In this document: positions 35,041 through 42,278 of the stretch, in pieces
Layout of the letters: each line of letters starts with the position of its first letter
Numbering within the stretch: position 1 is the first letter of the stretch
NCBI GenBank assembly: GCA_033791605.1
Contig: JASJGJ010000002.1
Span: 1-42,278, forward strand
Direction: 5' to 3'
Source of the DNA: Porticoccus sp033791605
Lineage (GTDB): Bacteria > Pseudomonadota > Gammaproteobacteria > Pseudomonadales > Porticoccaceae
DNA: 42,278 bases
Notes under the pieces: model-generated
Told to the model about the DNA's origin: nothing
Seen by the model: only the letters and a program-made list of their open reading frames with translations
The model's database searches: none
Position numbers and translations under genes: made by a program

Positions 35041-37422
35041 TTAACCTCTGAGGCTCGCTGCATGTTGTTTTTCTAGGGCGGTTACTACTGATTCAACGGC
35101 CATATTAATTTCATCTTCTGTAAGCGTGCGTGAACTATCCCTAAAGGTCAAGCCTAGAGCAACACTTTTCCTATTGTTTTCAATACCTTTTCCTTGATAA
35201 ACATCAAATACCTTTAAGTCAACGAGCTGTACACCAGCATTCTGACGAACTGTATGACACAAGTCACCAGCGGAGATATTTTCATCAACAATGAGAGCCA
35301 AATCACGCCTTACTTCAGGAAACTTACTCACCCCATTAAATGCCGGAAGTTCATCCCTAAGCACCAAATCCAACCGCATTTCGAAAACAAAAACCGGCTG
35401 AGAGAGATCCAGCGCTTTTTGTACTTTTGGATGTACCTGCCCCAACCAACCCACCAGTTCACCTTTGCGCTCGATGCAGGCACACTGTCCAGGATGAAGA
35501 GCGGGATGATTGCCTGCTACGAACTGAAATTGATCAGATACCTGACTTAACTGGAGCAATGCTTCCACGTCAGCCTTGATATCATAAAAATCCACAGGTT
35601 CTTGCTGGGTCACCCAGCTTTCCGGGGTGCGACTACCGCTTATGGCCCCAGCTATCATGGAACACTGCTTCAACTCACCTTTACTTGGCACAAAGTTAAG
35701 CCCTGTTTCAAACAAACGGACTCTAGGCTGTTGCCGATTCAAATTACGACGGACAGCCGGCAACAACCCGGACCACAGTGTTGTTCTCATCACCGACATA
35801 TCACTGGCGATAGGGTTGGCCAATGAAACTGAGTCGACAGCAGGGGTTAAGTGAGACTGAACCTCTGGATCAACAAAACAATAAGTAATTGCTTCATAGT
35901 AACCCCGACCAATCAATTGCTGTCTTAGGGGTGGTAACGCCCGCTGGGTCTCAACAGCAACTTCAATAGGAAGCTCCGCAGAAATAGTCGATGTCGGCAA
36001 ACGGTTATAGCCATAAATTCTTGCTACCTCTTCGATCAGGTCTGCTTCAATAGCGATATCAAAGCGCCAGCTCGGTGCTGTACAGATCCAACCGATGTCC
36101 GGCTTTAGCTGTATATCTAGCCCCAACCTTTCGAGCATGCCTTCAACTTGCTTATCTTCCAGAACCAACCCTAATTGCTGCTGAAGACGTGACCGAGTTA
36201 ATGTCACTTTAGCTTGCTGTGGCAAATAAGCCTTTTCCTCCACAACAGTGAGAGGACCAATCTCACCACCGACAACATCAAGTAATAGAGCTGTCGCACG
36301 CTCAATAGCTACTTCTTGTAACTTGGGGTCTACGCCACGCTCAAAACGGTGAGAGGCGTCTGTATGCATACCATAGGTTCGAGAACGCCCTGCTATAGCA
36401 ATAGGGTCAAAATAGGCACTCTCCAAAAAGATATCCTGGGTTTCGAAATTCACGGCCGTTTCATCACCGCCCATAATACCGGCCATTGCCACAACTTTTT
36501 TCTGATCGGCAATGACAAGGGTATCTGCATTCAACTTAACCTCAGAACCATCGAGCAACTTAAGCTTCTCATCCTGCTCAGCCATACGAACAACAATACC
36601 ACCTTCAAGTTTCGAGAAATCAAAAGCGTGCATCGGCTGGCCTAGCTCAAGCATCACATAATTGGTGATATCCACCACTGGATCAATACAACGAACGCCG
36701 CTACGACGCAGCCTTTCCTGTAACCACATCGGCGATTCAGCCGCCATATTGACGTTGCGGATGATCCTTCCGGCATACCGAGAACAAGCCTTTGGAGCCA
36801 ACAGCTGAACATTAAAGATATCACTAATGGTCGAATCCACAGGATCACAGTTTTGCTCTTTTACAGGAGCTAAATTTAACACGCCGGTTTCACGAGCAAG
36901 ACCACGAATACTCAAGCAGTCGCCACGATTAGGGGTTAGGTCGACTTCTATGACTTGATCATTGAGGTTCAAATAATCACGGAGGTCTGAGCCCACAGGT
37001 GCTGCAGAAGGAAGCTCCCACAAACCTTCCGAAGCCTCACCTAGTCCCACCTCATCAGGCCCACAAAGCATGCCAAAAGACTCTACATCCCTCAGCTTCG
37101 CTTTTTTGATCTTAAAATCGCCCGGCAATTTAGCGCCCACTGTCGCAAAAGGAATTTTGATCCCTACACGTGCATTCGGCGCACCACAAACCACCTGTGT
37201 TGTATCACCGTCACCACCAGCCACTTGGCAAACTCTAAGCTTATCCGCATTCGGATGCTGCTCAGCTGAGATAATCTCGCCAACAATAACACCACTAAAG
37301 TCAGGTGCCACTGATTCAACAGCATCCACTTCCAAGCCTGCCATGGTTAACTGAGCAACCAGCTCTGTTGTATCAATTGCTGGGTTTACCCACTCTCTTA
37401 ACCAGGATTCACTGAATTTCAT
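35041..37422 (-). CDS. pheT: Phenylalanine–tRNA ligase beta subunit
   Basis: Beta subunit of the alpha2-beta2 phenylalanyl-tRNA synthetase. At 793 residues it is full length. A tRNA-binding EMAP-like fold lies near residues 40-150 (VVGEIISAEQHPNADKLRVCQV). The B3/B4 editing region follows (VVDITNYVMLELGQPMHAFD near residue 240), then B5 (about residues 400-475). A degenerate catalytic-like domain comes next. The C-terminal FDX-ACB anticodon-binding domain contains KFPEVRRDLALIVDENI. It is 76 AT-rich bases after pheS in the same operon. Confidence 0.97.
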   Translation of the reverse strand: MKFSESWLREWVNPAIDTTELVAQLTMAGLEVDAVESVAPDFSGVIVGEIISAEQHPNADKLRVCQVAGGDGDTTQVVCGAPNARVGIKIPFATVGAKLPGDFKIKKAKLRDVESFGMLCGPDEVGLGEASEGLWELPSAAPVGSDLRDYLNLNDQVIEVDLTPNRGDCLSIRGLARETGVLNLAPVKEQNCDPVDSTISDIFNVQLLAPKACSRYAGRIIRNVNMAAESPMWLQERLRRSGVRCIDPVVDITNYVMLELGQPMHAFDFSKLEGGIVVRMAEQDEKLKLLDGSEVKLNADTLVIADQKKVVAMAGIMGGDETAVNFETQDIFLESAYFDPIAIAGRSRTYGMHTDASHRFERGVDPKLQEVAIERATALLLDVVGGEIGPLTVVEEKAYLPQQAKVTLTRSRLQQQLGLVLEDKQVEGMLERLGLDIQLKPDIGWICTAPSWRFDIAIEADLIEEVARIYGYNRLPTSTISAELPIEVAVETQRALPPLRQQLIGRGYYEAITYCFVDPEVQSHLTPAVDSVSLANPIASDMSVMRTTLWSGLLPAVRRNLNRQQPRVRLFETGLNFVPSKGELKQCSMIAGAISGSRTPESWVTQQEPVDFYDIKADVEALLQLSQVSDQFQFVAGNHPALHPGQCACIERKGELVGWLGQVHPKVQKALDLSQPVFVFEMRLDLVLRDELPAFNGVSKFPEVRRDLALIVDENISAGDLCHTVRQNAGVQLVDLKVFDVYQGKGIENNRKSVALGLTFRDSSRTLTEDEINMAVESVVTALEKQHAASLRG

Positions 37423-37498
37423 TCGTTAATTGCTCGCAATATACAAAAATAATTTACTTTAAATAAATACAACAACTACTTGTTTTAAATAACATTAC

Positions 37499-38512
37499 TT
37501 AAAACTGCTTTAAAAATTGAAGGTCATTTTCAAAAAACAATCGAAGGTCATTAACGCCATAGCGAAGCATGGCCAATCGCTCCACCCCCATACCGAAAGC
37601 AAAGCCGGAGTATTTCTCGGCATCAACATCACAATGTGCAAATACATTAGGATGCACCATGCCGCAACCCATCACCTCTAACCAGCCTGTATTCTTACAG
37701 ATTCGGCAACCTTTACCCTGGCAATTGGTACATTGGATATCCACTTCAGCCGATGGCTCGGTGAAAGGAAAATAGGAAGGACGGAAACGTACCGGCAGAT
37801 CCGCCTCAAAGAAAGCCTTAAGGAATTGATCAATAGTACCTTTAAGGTCTGCCATACTCACGTTTTCATCCACAACCAGACCTTCCACCTGATGGAACAT
37901 CGGAGTATGGGTTAAATCGGAATCACACCGATAGACTCGACCGGGGCAAATAATACGAATGGGCGGCTCTTGAGACTCCATGGTACGAATCTGAACCGGT
38001 GAAGTATGAGTACGCAGTACCGTATTCTCGTTTACATAAAAAGTATCGTGCATCGCCCTGGCAGGATGATGAGCAGGAATATTGAGCGCCTCGAAGTTAT
38101 GGTAGTCATCTTCAACTTCAGGGCCTGTCTCTACGGTATAGCCGACCCGAGAAAAGAAAGACTCGATACGCTCCATAGTATGGGTCACCAAGTGCAGTCC
38201 ACCCACCTCCTCGCCTCTCCCTGGCAACGTAACATCTACAGCCTCACTCGCTAACCTAGCTTCCAATACAGTATTTTCCATACTGTCGCGGCGCAGGTTT
38301 ATCTTTTCCTGTACCTGCTGCTTCACCTCATTAATAAGGGCACCAGCTGCTGGCCGTTCTTCTGGCGACAACTTACCCAAACCTTTTAAAAGACCTGTCA
38401 GCAATCCCTTTTTACCTAGGTATTCAACCCTCACCTGATCCAGAGATACAACATCAGCTGCCTGTTCAACAGCCTTTTCAGCTTCACTTGCCAGAAGCTT
38501 GAGGTTTTCCAT
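37499..38512 (-). CDS. pheS: Phenylalanine–tRNA ligase alpha subunit
   Basis: Catalytic alpha subunit of 337 residues. An N-terminal coiled coil (about residues 1-80) binds tRNA. Class II motifs are visible: HTSPVQIRTM (motif 2, about residue 170) and GFAFGMGVERLAMLRYG (motif 3, about residues 305-321). An internal cysteine cluster, CTNCQGKGCRICKNTGW (about residues 261-277), is usual in this branch of PheS. AGAGG lies eight bases before the ATG. The 156-base leader carries a terminator-type hairpin (38598-38629) that probably regulates expression. Confidence 0.97.
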   Translation of the reverse strand: MENLKLLASEAEKAVEQAADVVSLDQVRVEYLGKKGLLTGLLKGLGKLSPEERPAAGALINEVKQQVQEKINLRRDSMENTVLEARLASEAVDVTLPGRGEEVGGLHLVTHTMERIESFFSRVGYTVETGPEVEDDYHNFEALNIPAHHPARAMHDTFYVNENTVLRTHTSPVQIRTMESQEPPIRIICPGRVYRCDSDLTHTPMFHQVEGLVVDENVSMADLKGTIDQFLKAFFEADLPVRFRPSYFPFTEPSAEVDIQCTNCQGKGCRICKNTGWLEVMGCGMVHPNVFAHCDVDAEKYSGFAFGMGVERLAMLRYGVNDLRLFFENDLQFLKQF

Positions 38513-38597
38513 TCTTATGCCTCTTCTAACCTTCTTATCATTCTAACGTCTAACCCATTACCTTCTTATCTTTATCAAAAGGCGGGCCTTAAAATAA

Positions 38598-38629
38598 AAA
38601 AGGGAAAGAGCATTGGCCCTTTCCCTTTT
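38598..38629 (-). terminator. Terminator or attenuator between rplT and pheS
   Basis: AAAAGGGAAAG (38598-38608) pairs perfectly with CTTTCCCTTTT (38619-38629), an 11-bp stem. On the minus strand it is followed by TTTTTTATTTT. It can stop transcripts arriving from rplT. The RNA before it (38630-38668) holds only very short frames without phenylalanine runs, and a small palindrome GCCAGAGGTCTGGC at 38648-38661. Confidence 0.85.
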
Positions 38630-38668
38630 AATACACATTCATTTAACGCCAGAGGTCTGGCATGAATA

Positions 38669-39025
38669 TTAAGCTAGGGCAGCCTTTGCCTGTTCTACAA
38701 CAGCAGCAAATGCAACCTTATCGTGTACAGCCAAGTCAGCTAGCACACGACGATCAAGCTCAATACTGGCTTTCTTAAGACCAGCAATCAAACGGCTATA
38801 GCTTAGACCTTCATAACGAGACTGAGCATTAATACGTGTGATCCAAAGAGCGCGGAAAGTACGCTTCTTAACACGACGATCTCGGTAGGCATATTGACCC
38901 GCTTTGGTAACTGCCTGAGTAGCAACACGGAAAATACGGCTACGAGCTCCGTAATATCCTTTTGCCTGCTTCAGAATTTTCTTGTGGCGACGGTGTGCGG
39001 TGACACCTCTTTTTACGCGTGGCAT
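38669..39025 (-). CDS. rplT: 50S ribosomal protein L20
   Basis: Large-subunit assembly protein that binds 23S rRNA early, and in E. coli represses its own operon by binding the mRNA. The 118-residue protein begins MPRVKRGVTAHRRHKKILKQAKGYYGARSRIFRVATQAV, the highly basic N-terminal extension typical of L20. RDRRVKKRTFRALWITRINAQSR follows. GAGG lies eight bases upstream of the ATG. It follows rpmI by 29 bases in the thrS-infC-rpmI-rplT-pheST operon. Confidence 0.98.
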   Translation of the reverse strand: MPRVKRGVTAHRRHKKILKQAKGYYGARSRIFRVATQAVTKAGQYAYRDRRVKKRTFRALWITRINAQSRYEGLSYSRLIAGLKKASIELDRRVLADLAVHDKVAFAAVVEQAKAALA

Positions 39026-39054
39026 ATCATTATCCTCTCAAATAATTCGGTTAA

Positions 39055-39246
39055 TCAGGAACGCAGCAGACGATCAATCAGTGGAGCATCAGAATCATTC
39101 ATGATGCTGGTACCACGCAGATTACGCTTACGCTTCTGTGACATTTTTGTGAGGATGTGACTTCTGTTAGCGTGTTTGTGCTTATAACCAGCGCCAGTTT
39201 TTTTAAAACGCTTGGTTGCACCGCTATGTGCTTTTGCTTTTGGCAT
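39055..39246 (-). CDS. rpmI: 50S ribosomal protein L35
   Basis: A 63-residue basic protein of the large ribosomal subunit: MPKAKAHSGATKRFKKTGAGYKHKHANRSHIL followed by KRKRNLRGTSI. Length is normal. The ATG at 39246 is chosen because the conserved N-terminus starts there and GGAG precedes it; a longer frame upstream has no family support. In E. coli rpmI translation is the point at which L20 represses the operon; a candidate leader structure lies at 39277-39343. Confidence 0.97.
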   Translation of the reverse strand: MPKAKAHSGATKRFKKTGAGYKHKHANRSHILTKMSQKRKRNLRGTSIMNDSDAPLIDRLLRS

Positions 39247-39276
39247 TTTAGTTCTCCGTTTATACGGGTTAAATTG

Positions 39277-39343
39277 AGAAAAAGTCACTCCCGGACAGTC
39301 TGCCAAAGGCTGAACGCGGGTAGTGTTGGATATTACTTTTTCT
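39277..39343 (-). promoter_or_regulatory. Candidate L20-responsive leader structure upstream of rpmI
   Basis: AGAAAAAGT (39277-39285) and ACTTTTTCT (39335-39343) form a perfect 9-bp stem enclosing 49 bases. Inside it CACT-CCCG (39286-39294) pairs with CGGG-T-AGTG (39317-39325) with one bulged base. The structure ends about 30 bases before the rpmI ATG, where L20 autoregulation acts in E. coli. The function is inferred from position and pairing. Confidence 0.5.
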
Positions 39344-39377
39344 AAGTATTTACTTGTTACTACTTAACTACAACGTC

Positions 39378-39920
39378 TTACTTCTTCTTACTTCTGGGGG
39401 CAATCACCATCGTGAGCTGCCTACCTTCCATTTTCGGGTATTGCTCAACGGCTCCCAGTTCTTCAAGGTCTACTTCAATGCGTTTAAGCATCTCCATACC
39501 AAGTTCTTGGTGAGCCATTTCCCGACCGCGGAATCTAAGAGTTACCTTAGCCTTGTCTCCATTTTCAAGAAAACGAGTCAGATTACGTAATTTAATCTGA
39601 TAATCGCCTACGTCCGTTCCTGGACGAAACTTCATTTCTTTAACCTGAGTCTGCTTCTGTTTTTTACGCTGAGCAGCTTGCTGTTTTTTAACTTCGAACA
39701 GCTTTTTGCCGTAATCCATTATTTTGCATACAGGTGGCTCTGCATCGGGTGAAATTTCCACCAAATCCAAAGTTGCCGCCTGAGCAGCACTTAAAGCATC
39801 TGCTAGACTAACGATACCTGCTTGTTCACCTTCGGCGTCAATTAAACGTACTTCCGGGACGTCGATCTCTTCATTCATGCGAGATCGTTTTGCTGACCCC
39901 TTCCCATAGCTTTTCTTGAT
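39378..39920 (-). CDS. infC: Translation initiation factor IF-3, with a probable AUC start codon
   Basis: IF3 keeps the subunits apart and checks the start codon and initiator tRNA. The core includes NEEIDVPEVRL, PPVCKIMDYGKKLFEVKKQ and FRPGTDVGDYQIKLRNLTRFLENGDKAKVTLRFRGREMAHQELG. Starting at the first ATG (39878) gives 166 residues and removes the basic N-terminal extension. Reading upstream in frame gives KKSYGKGSAKRSR, beginning at an ATC codon (39918-39920). GGAG lies eight bases before that ATC, three bases after the thrS stop. This gives 180 residues, the E. coli length. E. coli infC starts with AUU and is autoregulated by IF3, so a non-AUG start is expected. Confidence 0.95.
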   Translation of the reverse strand: MKKSYGKGSAKRSRMNEEIDVPEVRLIDAEGEQAGIVSLADALSAAQAATLDLVEISPDAEPPVCKIMDYGKKLFEVKKQQAAQRKKQKQTQVKEMKFRPGTDVGDYQIKLRNLTRFLENGDKAKVTLRFRGREMAHQELGMEMLKRIEVDLEELGAVEQYPKMEGRQLTMVIAPRSKKK

Positions 39921-39923
39921 AAC

Positions 39924-41861
39924 CTAATCTCCAACTTCAATTTTTAAATGCACGCGACCGCGACGGTCTACGTCCTGGGTAAGAAGCTCGGCAAATTCTG
40001 CTACACGCATAATGCCTAGGTCTTCACCACCCCGCGAACGTACTGCCACGGTCTGCGTTTCCACTTCCCTATCACCGATAACCAGCAAATAGGGAACCTT
40101 CTGAATTGTGTGCTCGCGGATTTTAAAGCCGATCTTTTCGTTTCTCAAGTCATTTTCGACACGGAAGCCCTTGTTTTTCAAGGAATCCGCTACTTTTATG
40201 ACATATTCGCCCTGAGCATCCGTAATATTCATCACTACAGCTTGCTGGGGAGCCAACCAAGTAGGAAAGGCTCCTTCATAATGTTCAATCAAAATTCCAA
40301 TAAATCGCTCAAAAGAACCTAAGATTGCACGGTGCAACATGACGGGAACCTGGCGAGAACCATCTTCCGCTACATACTGGGCATCCAGTCGACCCGGCAT
40401 GGAAAAATCTACCTGAATCGTACCACATTGCCAGACTCGACCGAGACAATCTTTTAAGGAGAACTCAATTTTAGGACCATAAAAAGCACCCTCTCCAGGC
40501 AACAACTCATAATCCAGACCTTTTGCTCCCAATGCATCCACTAGTGCTTTTTCTGCTTTATCCCAGACTTCATCGCTACCCACACGCTGTTCGGGGCGGG
40601 TCGACAAACGAATAATGACATCTTCAAACCCGAAATCGCGATACACATCAAATAACAGATCACTAAATACTGACACTTCGTCCTGAATTTGCGATTCCGT
40701 ACAGAAGATATGAGCATCATCCTGAACAAAACCACGAACTCGCATTAGCCCCTGCAACGTACCCGATGCTTCATTGCGGTGGCAGGCACCAAATTCCGCC
40801 AATCGTAAAGGAAGGTCACGATAACTTTTTAAGCCCTGATTAAATACCTGTACATGGCAGGGACAATTCATCGGTTTTACCGCATAGTCCCGAGACTCTG
40901 ACTCCACGGTAAACATGTTTTCACGGAATTTATCCCAATGACCAGACCGCTCCCACAGAGTTCGATCAACTATCAGCGGCGTCCTGATTTCGCTATAACC
41001 ATTTTGGCGCTGAACCTCACGCATGTAACGCTCAACTTCTGTATAAATACTCCAACCTTTAGGGTGCCAGAATACCATTCCCGGCGCTTCTTCCTGCAAA
41101 TGAAACAAGTTGAATTTTTTAGCGGGCTTACGATGATCACGTTTTTCGGCTTCTTCCAACTGATGAAGATGAGCTTTTAACTCTTTCTTGCTACTCCATG
41201 CTGTGCCATAGATGCGCTGCAACATTTGGTTGTTTGAATCACCACGCCAGTAAGCACCCGCCACCTTCATTAACTTAAAGAATTTCAACTTACCCGTTGA
41301 TGGCACGTGGGGACCACGGCAGAGGTCTTCGAAATCACCTTGACGATAGAGCGATAAATCCTGATCTGCTGGAATACCCTCAATAATCTCCGCCTTATAT
41401 TCTTCACCTAAGCCACGAAAATAGCCCACGGCCTCATCACGGGACAATATTCGACGAACAATGGTCGCATCCTCAGATGACAACTCTGACATTTTGTTTT
41501 CAATAGCAATTAAATCTTCTGGTGTAAACGGGCGCTCATAGGAGAAATCATAGAAAAAACCATTTTCAATCACTGGCCCAATCGTTACCTGAGCTTCAGG
41601 AAACAGCCGTTTAACAGCCTGCGCCAACAAATGCGCCGTTGAGTGTCGAATAACCTCTAAGCCCTCATCCGAGCGCTCAGTAATAATGGCCAACTCAACA
41701 TCAGACTCAATCAAATGAGAAGTATCCAGTAACTCACCATCAATCTTTCCGGCCAACGCCGCTTTAGCAAGGCCCGGCCCGATATCGGCGGCAACATCAT
41801 GGATACTGATAGAATTTTCAAAACTACGCTGACTTCCGTCAGGAAGGGTAATAATAGGCAT
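39924..41861 (-). CDS. thrS: Threonine–tRNA ligase
   Basis: Class II synthetase charging tRNA-Thr, with editing of misacylated serine. The 645-residue protein has an N-terminal TGS domain (MPIITLPDGSQRSFENSISIHDVA), an editing domain with HSTAHLLAQAVK (about residues 73-84), a catalytic core with MNCPCHVQVF (zinc cysteine) and RVRGFVQDDAHIF, and an anticodon-binding C-terminus. The ATG at 41861 follows AAGGACA; a longer upstream frame is not conserved. It heads the operon running through infC to ihfA. Confidence 0.98.
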   Translation of the reverse strand: MPIITLPDGSQRSFENSISIHDVAADIGPGLAKAALAGKIDGELLDTSHLIESDVELAIITERSDEGLEVIRHSTAHLLAQAVKRLFPEAQVTIGPVIENGFFYDFSYERPFTPEDLIAIENKMSELSSEDATIVRRILSRDEAVGYFRGLGEEYKAEIIEGIPADQDLSLYRQGDFEDLCRGPHVPSTGKLKFFKLMKVAGAYWRGDSNNQMLQRIYGTAWSSKKELKAHLHQLEEAEKRDHRKPAKKFNLFHLQEEAPGMVFWHPKGWSIYTEVERYMREVQRQNGYSEIRTPLIVDRTLWERSGHWDKFRENMFTVESESRDYAVKPMNCPCHVQVFNQGLKSYRDLPLRLAEFGACHRNEASGTLQGLMRVRGFVQDDAHIFCTESQIQDEVSVFSDLLFDVYRDFGFEDVIIRLSTRPEQRVGSDEVWDKAEKALVDALGAKGLDYELLPGEGAFYGPKIEFSLKDCLGRVWQCGTIQVDFSMPGRLDAQYVAEDGSRQVPVMLHRAILGSFERFIGILIEHYEGAFPTWLAPQQAVVMNITDAQGEYVIKVADSLKNKGFRVENDLRNEKIGFKIREHTIQKVPYLLVIGDREVETQTVAVRSRGGEDLGIMRVAEFAELLTQDVDRRGRVHLKIEVGD

Positions 41862-41915
41862 TATTCTGTCCTTTCCAGTGGTGACCCCTACCAAAGGCCA
41901 CATGGTGAATACTAA

Positions 41916-41933
41916 ATGCTACGAATATAGCAT
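41916..41933 (-). promoter_or_regulatory. Hairpin in the thrS leader, possible translational operator
   Basis: On the minus strand ATGCTA (read from 41933 to 41928) pairs with TAGCAT (41921-41916) around a six-base loop TATTCG; the bases CG of the loop and the next T spell CGT. In E. coli the thrS operator has a hairpin mimicking the tRNA-Thr anticodon arm. The resemblance here is suggestive but short. Confidence 0.35.
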
Positions 41934-41950
41934 ATGGCGTAAAAGTCGCC

Positions 41951-41978
41951 ATTTTACCGCCTTAAAAACCAGAATCAA
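41951..41978 (-). promoter_or_regulatory. Promoter of thrS
   Basis: TTGATT (41973-41978) and TAAAAT (41951-41956) on the minus strand, spacer 16 bases. The transcript would begin near 41944 and carry a leader of about 80 bases before the thrS ATG. Confidence 0.75.
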
Positions 41979-42025
41979 GCTAGTCTGACCATTTACCAAT
42001 TTACACCCACAGCCAGGAAATTCAC

Positions 42026-42054
42026 TTGTCACAATGCCCTTCCACTGGTAAATT
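42026..42054 (+). promoter_or_regulatory. Promoter of tRNA-Val(GAC)
   Basis: TTGTCA (42026-42031) and TAAATT (42049-42054) with a 17-base spacer. The -10 is followed by ACGCGCCTCTTGC, the GC-rich discriminator shared with the other tRNA promoters. The predicted start is near 42061, about 48 bases before the tRNA. Confidence 0.75.
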
Positions 42055-42108
42055 ACGCGCCTCTTGCAAAACAGCTCTTCGGTTCGTTCAAAACCTCAAG
42101 CTGATAGC

Positions 42109-42185
42109 AGGCACGTAGCTCAGTTGGTTAGAGCACCACCTTGACATGGTGGGGGTCGGTGGTTCGAATCCACTCGTGCCTACCA
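42109..42185 (+). tRNA. tRNA-Val (GAC)
   Basis: 77 bases with encoded CCA. Acceptor AGGCACG/CGTGCCT with discriminator A, anticodon stem CCACC/GGTGG, loop TTGACAT giving GAC, T-loop TTCGAAT. It is divergent from thrS. No terminator is visible in the remaining 93 bases of the window, which hold no other supported feature. Confidence 0.96.
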
Positions 42186-42278
42186 ATCACAAAGGCCCAC
42201 CACTTCAAACCAATCGAGCCCTGGTATCGTCTGCCTTCATTACATCGTGAGGTTTTCGGTGACGACTTTGCCCAGGTG

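Noticed and set aside
39055..39306. Longer form of L35 with 20 extra N-terminal residues
   Set aside because: The extra part lies within the structured leader and the conserved protein begins at MPKAKAHSG with its own ribosome-binding site.

Overview
The window reads as an ordinary chromosomal segment of a marine-type gammaproteobacterium with moderate GC content. Two gene blocks that I know from Pseudomonas and relatives are present: rlmKL/rmf – gdhB – moxR/bat operon – pepN – DUF2797 – yeaC – nadK, and tRNA-Val – thrS – infC – rpmI – rplT – pheST – ihfA – merR – tRNA-Pro. The gene content and base composition would suit a Cellvibrionales- or Pseudomonadales-like genome; that placement is inference. 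I see no phage, insertion sequence, CRISPR array or pathogenicity-type island.

Layout. Positions 1-5142 (plus strand) hold an unidentified GC-rich gene tail, murI, hspQ, a secreted phospholipase-A2-like protein, an S4 RNA-binding protein, and three small redox/hydrolase enzymes (MDR oxidoreductase, HSL-type esterase, azoreductase). Positions 5172-9513 (minus) hold a SulP anion transporter, a glutaredoxin-like protein and RlmKL; rmf lies divergently at 9810. The large NAD-glutamate dehydrogenase gdhB fills 10274-15133 (minus). Positions 15384-22624 (plus) are a tightly packed, partly overlapping MoxR–DUF58–DUF4381–BatA–BatB/C–BatD operon, followed by an orphan ParA. The minus-strand operon nadK → rhomboid → yeaC → DUF2797 → pepN runs from 29308 down to 23613. 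tRNA-Val(TAC) and tRNA-Asp(GTC), queD, an epimerase, a phosphomannomutase and galU follow. From 41861 down to 34165 run the translation genes thrS-infC-rpmI-rplT-pheS-pheT-ihfA-merR and tRNA-Pro(GGG), with tRNA-Val(GAC) divergent at the right edge.

How the genes work together. The right third is a translation and nucleoid unit: two aminoacyl-tRNA synthetases, IF3, L35, L20, IHF-alpha and tRNAs, with several visible cis-regulatory elements. These are a non-AUG infC start, a long-range stem before rpmI, a terminator before pheS, and tRNA promoters with a shared GC-rich discriminator. The middle is the MoxR/Bat envelope-associated system, in which an AAA+ ATPase is paired with membrane von Willebrand A proteins. 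Its TPR subunit carries a CAG/CAA-encoded polyglutamine tract. Most of the window is conserved housekeeping DNA; the most interesting points are regulatory structures and a few poorly characterised proteins, not a new gene cluster.
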